This document shows, piece after piece, positions 7,463 to 12,107 of a stretch of DNA of 12,107 bases. Position 1 is the first letter of the stretch; each line of letters opens with the position of its first letter. The DNA comes from Planctomycetaceae bacterium UBA4655 (GTDB taxonomy: Bacteria; Planctomycetota; Planctomycetia; Pirellulales; UBA1268), in NCBI GenBank assembly GCA_002405515.1, contig DHLZ01000130.1:6341-18447 (forward strand), written 5' to 3'. The translations under genes were made by a program, and so were the position numbers. Below the pieces are notes generated by a model. The model saw nothing but the letters and a program-made list of their open reading frames with translations. It ran no database searches and had not been told where the DNA came from.

Positions 7463-8089
7463 ATGATCCGCGTCGTCTTCCGCCGTTCGCCGATCGCCGT
7501 CATGGCGATCGCCGCCGCGTCGCTCGCGGCCGCATCCGGCTGCGTCCAGCGACGGATGACGATCCGCAGCAACCCGCCGGGCGCGCTCGTCTACGTCGAC
7601 GACTACCAGATCGGCACGACCCCCGTCTCGACCGACTTCGTCTACTACGGCACCCGCAAGATCCGGCTCGTGAAGGACGGCTACGAGACGCTCACGGTGC
7701 GGCAGCCGTTCCCGCTCCCCTGGTACCAGCTCTTTCCGATCGACTTCGTCACGGAGAACCTCTGGCCGTGGGAGATCCGGGACGAGCGGGTGGTCGACCT
7801 CGCGATGATGCCGGCCGGCGTCACCGTGCCGGAATCGGTCGTGGCCCGCGCCGAGCAGGTGCGGGCGGCCACGGCGAGGGCGATTCCCTCCCCGCCGGCT
7901 CAGCCGATCGTGCAGCCGGTCGCGCCGGTTCCTGCCGCGCCGGTACCGCCCGCACAACTCCTGCCACCACCGGCCCCAGCCCCGGCGCCGGGCCCCGCAG
8001 CCCAACCGCTCCTGCTGCCTCCCCCTGGAGGGCCCCCTGCGACGTTCGTGCCTCCCTCCGGCGGCCCCGTCCAGCCCGGGGGATTCTGA
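7463..8089 (+). CDS. PEGA-domain lipoprotein with proline-rich tail
   Basis: Predicted lipoprotein of 208 aa. The N-terminus has basic residues, a hydrophobic core (IAVMAIAAASLAAA) and a lipobox ending at C27 (A-S-G-C), so the mature protein is probably lipid-anchored and faces the periplasm. Residues about 31-80 match the PEGA pattern: TIRSNPPGALVYVDD, then IGTTPVS, YYGTRKIRL and KDGYETL. PEGA domains are small beta-folds found in surface and envelope proteins. After about residue 145 the chain is almost only Pro, Ala, Val, Leu and Gly, probably a disordered spacer. No enzymatic residues are evident. The start at 7463 has only a distant GGGGAAAG (15 bases away), but it is the one that gives a clean lipoprotein signal. 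It stands alone, 59 bases before the ligase gene. Confidence 0.82.
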   Translation: MIRVVFRRSPIAVMAIAAASLAAASGCVQRRMTIRSNPPGALVYVDDYQIGTTPVSTDFVYYGTRKIRLVKDGYETLTVRQPFPLPWYQLFPIDFVTENLWPWEIRDERVVDLAMMPAGVTVPESVVARAEQVRAATARAIPSPPAQPIVQPVAPVPAAPVPPAQLLPPPAPAPAPGPAAQPLLLPPPGGPPATFVPPSGGPVQPGGF

Positions 8090-8106
8090 GAGCCTCCTTG
8101 CCCTCG

Positions 8107-8139
8107 CGCCGCCGTGGGCATCCTCGCCGCCATGGGCAT
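8107..8139 (+). repeat. Two-copy 15-bp direct repeat before the ligase gene
   Basis: 8107-8121 and 8125-8139 match at 14 of 15 positions with an 18-base period. They fill much of the 59-base gap between the PEGA and ligase genes. No function is evident; replication slippage is the simplest origin. Confidence 0.6.
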
Positions 8140-8142
8140 AAT
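8137..8142 (+). promoter_or_regulatory. Possible -10 box for a leaderless ligase transcript
   Basis: CATAAT matches TATAAT at five of six positions, and its normal +1 position falls on the A of the ligase ATG at 8149. The start lacks a proper ribosome site, which fits leaderless translation. There is no good -35 element at the right distance. Confidence 0.3.
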
Positions 8143-8148
8143 GGGGCG

Positions 8149-9441
8149 ATGCACGCCCGCCGCCAGCTCGACGCATTCAAGCTCTCGCGGCTCAACGACC
8201 TGCTCGCCACGATTCTTCCGGGCGATGGTGGCCTCCCGCGGGATGGCCGCCCCGCCAACGCCTTCTACGCGGCGAAGCTCTCTCGGCTGCCCCACAGGCT
8301 CGAGTCGCTCGAGGAGCTCGCGGAGTGGCCGTTCACGTTCAAGGACGAGCTCGTCGATGCCGCCGCACGGCTCGGGCGGCCCGCGAACCTGACGTGGCCC
8401 GCCGACCGCTACGTGCGGTTTCACCAGACGAGCGGCACGCACGGCCGTCCACTGCCGGTGTTCGACACGGCCGACGACTGGGCGTGGTGGCTCGAGTGCT
8501 GGAGAACGGTGCTCGCGAGGGGCGGCGTGGGAGACGGTGATCGCGTCTTTGTCGCATCGGCCTTCGGCCCCACGATCGCGTTCTGGTCTGCCTTCGACGC
8601 GGCGGTGTCGGTGGGTGCGATGGCGATCCCGACCGGCGGCGTGCGGTCGATCGCCAGGCTCGAGATGCTCCGGTCGCTCGCGGCCACGGTCGTCGTCTCG
8701 ACGCCGAGCTACTGCCTCCACCTCGCCGAACTCGCCGCAGAACGGAAGGTCGATCTCGCGGCCCTGCCGGTGCGGCTCGTGATCGTGGCCGGGGAGCCGG
8801 GCGGCTCGATCCCCTCGACGCGGTCGCGGATCGCGGAGGCCTACGGCGCCGCCGTGCTCGACCACGCGGGCGCGAGCGAAGTCGGCGCCTGGGGCGTCGG
8901 CAGCCCGGACGGCCGGGCCCTCGAGGTGATCGAGCCGCACTTCCATCCCGAGTTTCTCTCACTCGCGACGGGTGGTCCCGCGAAAAGCGGCGAGCTCGCG
9001 GAGCTCGTCCTCACGACGCTCGGCCGATCCGGCTGCCCGGTCCTCCGCTACCGCACCGGCGACCTCGTGCGGCCGGCATGGCCGACGGAGCCTCGCGATG
9101 GCGAGACGCCGTGGGTGCGGCTCGAGGGGGGGATCCTGGGCCGCACCGACGACATGCTCACGGTCCGCGGCGTGAACGTCTTCCCGGGCGCCGTCGACGA
9201 CATCGTGCGGAGCTTCCCGGAGGTGGTCGAGTATCGGCTCACCGTCTCCTCCCGGGAGAGCCTCGACGAACTCTCGCTCGAAATCGAGGATAGGCTCGGG
9301 AATCCTCGACGGGTCGAGGAGGAGCTTCGCATCCGCCTGGGCCTCCGCGTCGCCGTCCGCACCGCCCCGATCGGCAGCCTGCCCCGGTTCGAGGGGAAGG
9401 GTCGCCGCGTGATCGACACCCGCCCGAAGGCCGCCCCATGA
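8149..9441 (+). CDS. Phenylacetate-CoA ligase-like adenylate-forming enzyme
   Basis: ANL-superfamily enzyme of 430 aa, the usual length of the PaaK-like branch, which activates an organic acid with ATP and usually passes it to CoA. Visible motifs are the phosphate-binding QTSGTHGRP (93-101), VAGEPG (213-218), the GASE core (241-244, A5-like), YRTGD (301-305), the hinge GRTDDMLTVRGVNVFP (331-346), and a C-terminal FEGKGRR (414-420) where K417 could be the adenylation lysine. The acid substrate is unknown, and no phenylacetate catabolism genes are nearby. The open frame continues far upstream, but that part is antisense to the phosphatase; the start at 8149 follows the PEGA stop and is where homology begins. 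The stop overlaps the DUF971 start (ATGA), so the two form a coupled pair. Confidence 0.88.
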   Translation: MHARRQLDAFKLSRLNDLLATILPGDGGLPRDGRPANAFYAAKLSRLPHRLESLEELAEWPFTFKDELVDAAARLGRPANLTWPADRYVRFHQTSGTHGRPLPVFDTADDWAWWLECWRTVLARGGVGDGDRVFVASAFGPTIAFWSAFDAAVSVGAMAIPTGGVRSIARLEMLRSLAATVVVSTPSYCLHLAELAAERKVDLAALPVRLVIVAGEPGGSIPSTRSRIAEAYGAAVLDHAGASEVGAWGVGSPDGRALEVIEPHFHPEFLSLATGGPAKSGELAELVLTTLGRSGCPVLRYRTGDLVRPAWPTEPRDGETPWVRLEGGILGRTDDMLTVRGVNVFPGAVDDIVRSFPEVVEYRLTVSSRESLDELSLEIEDRLGNPRRVEEELRIRLGLRVAVRTAPIGSLPRFEGKGRRVIDTRPKAAP

Positions 9442-9794
9442 ACCAGGATTCCCCGATGTCGTCCTCCGATTCCCTTCCGAGCAGGCCCCACCCCGTCCCG
9501 AGCAGAATCGAGCGGCTCGACGGCAACCGGATCGCGATCGACTGGAGCGACGGCCTCCGTCGCACCTACTCATCCCGGGAGCTCCGCGACGCCTGCCCCT
9601 GCGCCACCTGCCGCGAGAAGCGGGCGGCGCCGGTGAAGCCGCAGCTCTTGCCGGTGCTCAAGGCCGAAGAGATCGCCCCGCTCGCCGTCGCGGGAATGAA
9701 GCCCGTCGGGCAATACGCCTACTCGATCGATTTTTCCGACGGCCACGACACCGGCATCTACACGCTCGAGTATCTCCGCGAACTCGGCGTGTGA
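9438..9794 (+). CDS. DUF971 (GBBH-like N-terminal domain) protein
   Basis: Small cytosolic protein of 118 aa made almost entirely of a DUF971 domain, the N-terminal domain also found in gamma-butyrobetaine hydroxylases and fused to some Mrp/ApbC iron-sulfur carriers. Characteristic stretches are IAIDWSDG (32-39), SRELRDACPCATCRE (46-60) with C53, C55 and C58 as probable metal ligands, VGQYAYSIDFSDGHDTGIY (90-108) and LEYLREL (110-116). The fold is recognised; the cellular role of stand-alone copies is not established. The ATG overlaps the ligase stop by four bases, with GAAGG seven bases before it, so translation is coupled. An internal in-frame ATG (residue 7) is less likely. The stop lies 24 bases from the stop of the convergent BBP7-like gene. 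Confidence 0.88.
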   Translation: MNQDSPMSSSDSLPSRPHPVPSRIERLDGNRIAIDWSDGLRRTYSSRELRDACPCATCREKRAAPVKPQLLPVLKAEEIAPLAVAGMKPVGQYAYSIDFSDGHDTGIYTLEYLRELGV

Positions 9795-9808
9795 GCCGGA
9801 TCGGTCAC
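9791..9808. terminator. Hairpin between two convergent genes
   Basis: GTGA-CCG pairs with CGG-TCAC around a GAT loop, with one bulged G. It includes the DUF971 stop codon and lies before the convergent BBP7-like stop. There is no T-run, so it is only a possible bidirectional terminator. Confidence 0.35.
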
Positions 9809-9818
9809 GCCGGGCTCT

Positions 9819-10868
9819 TCACCGCCGGATTCCGGTGCCGACCGTGAAGCCGACGAGGCCGAGGCTGCTGCCGTTGTCGAAGAACCCAAAAACCGGAGCA
9901 TTTGCCAGGCCGGCCCAATACTGCGCCTCGAAGCCGGCAGAGACGAAGCCGATCGCCCCCCTGCCGATGCGACGTTCGTACTGGGTGCCGACCTTCATTT
10001 CCAGCACGTTGAGCAGCGTGCCGTTGAGGGCGAGCCTGCTGGAATCGAATACGGAGGTCTCGGCAAGGACGCTGTTGCCGTAGATGCCCGACCACTGGAC
10101 GCCGCCGTACCCCGTCAGGCCCGAGAGCCAAGGGATGTCGCGATAGGCCATCAGTCCCGTCGTGAGCCCCCAGCCGTCGAAGCGGGCCGAGCCGGTGATG
10201 AAGTCCGGGCCTGCGGGATCGGCAAAGCCGCCATTGAACTGGTTGCCGGCGTAGGTGACGCCGCCGAGCAGCATCAGGTCCCATGAGCGAAACGAGACCA
10301 TCTGCGTGGCGAGCAGGTCGAGCTTCTGGAACACGAGCCGCGTGTCCACGATCGCCGTTGGGCCGAAGAACGTGTCGCTGACGCCGGTCGAGGACTGGTC
10401 CCACTGCCACCAGTTCACCCGCCAGCCGAGCCCGTCGCAGTTCTGGTAGCCGCCCCAGAGCCGCCAGCCCGGCAGAAACTCGTTGGCCGATGACCCATCC
10501 ACGAGCAACGGCGTAATGCCCGACGAGAACGGCTTGAGCCACATGATCTCCGCGCCGCCGTAGTAGCCGGCCGTGCGGCAGCGGCCCGACAAAAAGTCGC
10601 GGCCCACCGAGGGCCGGCACGGATCGCAGCAGGAGGCGTCGTCGGAGTCGGGCAGGTACGACACGCCGTGGGCGCGGATTTTCGTCGATTCGTCGTCAAG
10701 TTCGGCGATGCGGCCCTCGAGCGCCGCGATCCTGGCCTCGATCTCGGCCGTGCCGCCAATCGCTGCCAGGCTTTCCGTCGCCATCGCCCGCGACATGCCC
10801 CAAAGGGCCGCGAGACCGATCACAACCAGCCGAACCCCCACGAAACCGGAATGAATGTACCCTCGCAT
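9819..10868 (-). CDS. BBP7-like outer-membrane beta-barrel protein
   Basis: Predicted exported protein of 349 aa. Residues 1-30 form a signal peptide (core VRLVVIGLAALWG, ending SRAMA). Residues about 40-66 (AEIEARIAALEGRIAELDDE) form a short heptad coiled coil, followed by a Cys-rich CCDPC (80-84) and C97. From about 100 onward the chain alternates polar and aromatic/hydrophobic strands (YYGGAEIMWLKPF, LPGWRLWGGYQ, WRVNWWQWDQ, VGTQYERRIGRG), as expected for planctomycete BBP7-type barrels. It ends VGFTVGTGIRR rather than with the terminal aromatic typical of outer-membrane barrels. The start at 10868 is preceded by GGGGGGA six bases away; an in-frame ATG at 10910 lacks such a site. BBP7 function is unknown. 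The family call is by overall look and is less firm than the surface-barrel prediction. Confidence 0.75.
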   Translation of the reverse strand: MRGYIHSGFVGVRLVVIGLAALWGMSRAMATESLAAIGGTAEIEARIAALEGRIAELDDESTKIRAHGVSYLPDSDDASCCDPCRPSVGRDFLSGRCRTAGYYGGAEIMWLKPFSSGITPLLVDGSSANEFLPGWRLWGGYQNCDGLGWRVNWWQWDQSSTGVSDTFFGPTAIVDTRLVFQKLDLLATQMVSFRSWDLMLLGGVTYAGNQFNGGFADPAGPDFITGSARFDGWGLTTGLMAYRDIPWLSGLTGYGGVQWSGIYGNSVLAETSVFDSSRLALNGTLLNVLEMKVGTQYERRIGRGAIGFVSAGFEAQYWAGLANAPVFGFFDNGSSLGLVGFTVGTGIRR

Positions 10869-11077
10869 GTTGATTCCCCCCGATCGGCCGGCCACGACCA
10901 GCGTCCCCATCGCGCAAGCCGAAACCGTTCGCCGCCTTCAGGGTGCGTCGGCATGACGGCCTCCGCGGCACGCGAACAGATGGCGGGAGACGTCAGCTCC
11001 TTCCCGAGCGGCACGACCGCCTGCGGCACGACCGGCACAGCCGGCAGGGTCCGTCGGCCCGCCGGCCGTCGGCGTTG

Positions 11078-11105
11078 ATTACATTGAGGTTCAGCCAATC
11101 GTCAC
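11078..11105 (-). promoter_or_regulatory. Candidate leftward promoter for the BBP7-like gene
   Basis: Minus-strand GTGACG (11105-11100) and TGTAAT (11083-11078) with a 16-base spacer; matches are four and five of six. It would give a leader of about 200 bases before the ATG at 10868. Its -35 lies inside the first unit of the 14-bp tandem repeat. Confidence 0.3.
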
Positions 11106-11135
11106 CGGCCAATCGTCACCGGCCCACCGTCACTG
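11094..11135 (+). repeat. 14-bp tandem repeat upstream of pdxH
   Basis: Three head-to-tail units: 11094-11107 and 11108-11121 are identical (GCCAATCGTCACCG), and 11122-11135 differs at three positions. It ends two bases before the pdxH ribosome site, so it is probably in the pdxH leader or its promoter. It could be an operator or a slippage product. Confidence 0.8.
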
Positions 11136-11137
11136 TC

Positions 11138-11142
11138 AGGAG
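11138..11142 (+). promoter_or_regulatory. Ribosome binding site of pdxH
   Basis: AGGAG eight bases before the ATG at 11151, which fixes the start. Confidence 0.75.
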
Positions 11143-11150
11143 CGAACGCC

Positions 11151-11798
11151 ATGGAGCCGAGGATCACCCACGCTCGCAAGGAATACGAGCGGGGGTCGCT
11201 CGAAGAAGGATCGATCGACCGCGATCCGATTCGGCAGTTCGCCGCCTGGTACGACGCGGCCGTGGCGGCGGGCCTGCCGGAGCCGGAGGCGATGACGCTC
11301 TCCACCGCCACGCCCGACGGCCGTCCCTCGGCCCGGGTCGTGCTGCTCCGCGGCTTCGACTCCCGGGGCTTCTGCTTCTTCACCAACTACGACAGCCGCA
11401 AGGGGCGGGAACTCGCCGCCAACCCCCACGCCGCCCTCACCTTCCACTGGGCGGAGTTCGAGCGACAGGTGCGGATCGAGGGCCGTGTCGAGCGGACCAC
11501 CGCCGCCGAGAGCGACGCCTACTTCCACAGCCGGCCGAGCGGATCACGGATCGGCGCCTGGAGCTCGCCGCAGAGCCGGGTGATTCCCGACCGCAGCATG
11601 CTCGAGGACCTCGTGAACCGCTTCCGGGCCGATCATCCCGACGACGCCGCGATCCCGCGGCCGGCCCACTGGGGCGGCTTCCGGCTCGTGCCCGAACAGA
11701 TCGAGTTCTGGCAGGGCCGCCCGAGCCGGCTCCACGACCGGCTGCAATTCCGCCGCGACGCCGGCGGCCACTGGCTGATCGAACGCCTCGCCCCGTGA
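11151..11798 (+). CDS. pdxH: Pyridoxamine/pyridoxine 5'-phosphate oxidase
   Basis: FMN enzyme that oxidises pyridoxine or pyridoxamine 5'-phosphate with oxygen to pyridoxal 5'-phosphate, serving vitamin B6 synthesis and salvage in the cytosol. At 215 aa it is close to the E. coli enzyme (218). Landmarks are PIRQFAAWY (26-34), [23 protein letters not shown] (48-70, FMN phosphate region), [17 protein letters not shown] (76-92), [10 protein letters not shown] (105-114), [11 protein letters not shown] (132-142), and the family signature [14 protein letters not shown] (184-197) with the substrate-binding Arg/His. All expected conserved residues are present. A strong ribosome site precedes the start. 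It is a single transcription unit: divergent from the BBP7-like gene and followed by repeats. It is functionally unlinked to its neighbours. Confidence 0.97.
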   Translation: MEPRITHARKEYERGSLEEGSIDRDPIRQFAAWYDAAVAAGLPEPEAMTLSTATPDGRPSARVVLLRGFDSRGFCFFTNYDSRKGRELAANPHAALTFHWAEFERQVRIEGRVERTTAAESDAYFHSRPSGSRIGAWSSPQSRVIPDRSMLEDLVNRFRADHPDDAAIPRPAHWGGFRLVPEQIEFWQGRPSRLHDRLQFRRDAGGHWLIERLAP

Positions 11799-11826
11799 CG
11801 AGGCGCAAGTTCCCATGCAGGCGAAC
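11799..11826 (+). repeat. 48-bp-period repeat, unit 1
   Basis: 28-bp block beginning right after the pdxH stop and starting CGAGGCGCAAGTTCCC. It matches 11847-11874 at 26 of 28 positions. The 20 bases after it differ from those after unit 2, except for a shared AAGCC at the end. Confidence 0.8.
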
Positions 11827-11846
11827 ATGTACCCCGTACGCAAGCC

Positions 11847-11874
11847 CGAGGCGCAAGTTCCCCCGCAGGCGAAC
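11847..11874 (+). repeat. 48-bp-period repeat, unit 2
   Basis: Second 28-bp block, exactly 48 bases after unit 1. A third, truncated unit (CGAGGCGCAAG) starts another 48 bases on, at 11895, and runs into the left arm of the inverted repeat. Confidence 0.8.
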
Positions 11875-11887
11875 CGTTGAAATTCCC

Positions 11888-11915
11888 GGAAGCCCGAGGC
11901 GCAAGCCGAGAGGGG
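11888..11915 (+). repeat. Inverted repeat, left arm
   Basis: 28 bases that are complementary to 12017-12045 with one mismatch and one extra base in the right arm. The arms enclose about 101 bases with no gene. The start of this arm (GGAAGCCCGAGGCGC) contains the third unit of the 48-bp repeat. Confidence 0.8.
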
Positions 11916-12016
11916 AGTTGGCTTGGCATCCAATCACCGGTCGGGCGTCGATTCCGACGACGTTTGAGGGCGAGGTCGAGTGTGACCGGGAATCCACGCG
12001 CAGGGCTTCCTCAACG

Positions 12017-12045
12017 CCCCTTCTCGGCTCGCGCCTCGGGCTTCC
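12017..12045 (-). repeat. Inverted repeat, right arm
   Basis: 29 bases, reverse complement of 11888-11915 apart from one substitution and one inserted base. It carries the GGAAGCCCGAGGCGC core on the minus strand. Transcribed, the two arms could form a very stable long hairpin. Confidence 0.8.
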
Positions 12046-12107
12046 GTCTCGGTGCAACACTCCGGACCGTGAGGGGCTGCCCGTGTCCACCTCTACGAGT
12101 TGACCGC

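Larger units (their letters stand above)
10869..11150. other. Divergent intergenic region between BBP7-like gene and pdxH
   Basis: 282 bases. Small open frames on both strands (for example 10953-11078 plus) show no signal peptide, motif or ribosome site that I trust. A 12-bp direct repeat with a 15-base period occurs at 11008-11019 and 11023-11034. The pdxH-proximal end carries a 14-bp tandem repeat and a leftward promoter candidate. Confidence 0.4.
11799..12107. other. Gene-free repeat region after pdxH
   Basis: About 309 bases up to the window end. Open frames across it on both strands are low-complexity shadows (repeated CASG-like peptides on the minus strand) without motifs or ribosome sites. 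The content is the 48-bp-period repeat, the long inverted repeat and about 60 bases beyond its right arm in which I see nothing. Short GC-rich intergenic repeats of this sort are in my recollection common in Pirellulales genomes. Confidence 0.55.

Noticed and set aside
5989..8148. Long upstream extension of the ligase frame giving an 1150-residue protein
   Set aside because: The extension is antisense to the PP2C gene, crosses the PEGA gene out of frame, and has no domain signal. Ligase homology begins at 8149.
10820..11098. 92-residue minus-strand frame upstream of the BBP7-like gene
   Set aside because: No ribosome site, signal peptide or motif, and it overlaps the BBP7-like start in another frame.
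11799..11905. CRISPR-like array (28-bp repeat, 20-bp spacers)
   Set aside because: Only two full units, the spacers are too short and partly shared (AAGCC), the third unit is truncated, and there are no cas genes.
10943..12103. 386-residue plus-strand frame over pdxH
   Set aside because: It runs through pdxH in the wrong frame and through the repeat region; composition is Arg/Pro-rich.

Overview
The window is GC-rich, densely coded bacterial chromosome. It most likely comes from a planctomycete (Pirellulales-like). This rests on three gene types typical of that group: a secreted DUF1570-type HExxH protein, a BBP7-like outer-membrane protein with a coiled-coil and cysteine-rich N-terminus, and a PEGA-domain lipoprotein. 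Short intergenic repeats also fit, but the assignment is inference from protein look, not a database match.

Layout. A leftward block occupies 29-7266. In transcription order it holds a PP2C-type phosphatase with two C-terminal membrane segments (GTG start at 7266), an LptF/LptG-family permease that overlaps it by an ATGA, a xylose-isomerase-like TIM-barrel sugar isomerase/epimerase, a secreted DUF1570-like putative metallopeptidase, and transketolase. Transketolase has a good promoter candidate of its own. A divergent gap (7267-7462) separates this block from rightward genes: a PEGA lipoprotein with a proline-rich tail, then a phenylacetate-CoA-ligase-like adenylating enzyme overlapping a DUF971 protein by an ATGA. 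A leftward BBP7-like protein converges on the DUF971 gene (24-base gap). Divergent from it is pdxH, preceded by a 14-bp tandem repeat and followed by a 309-base gene-free tail that carries a 48-bp-period repeat and a long inverted repeat.

How the genes relate. Tkt (pentose phosphate/ThDP chemistry) and PdxH (pyridoxal phosphate salvage) are housekeeping enzymes. LptF/G, the PEGA lipoprotein, the DUF1570 protein and the BBP7 protein all concern the cell envelope. The tightest couplings in the sequence are PP2C-LptF/G and ligase-DUF971. I see no phage, IS element, tRNA, rRNA, CRISPR array or recognisable defence system. The most interesting items are small in scale: a regulatory phosphatase translationally coupled to an LPS-export permease, a duplicated gene end that may supply the start of the next gene, and the repeat structure after pdxH.
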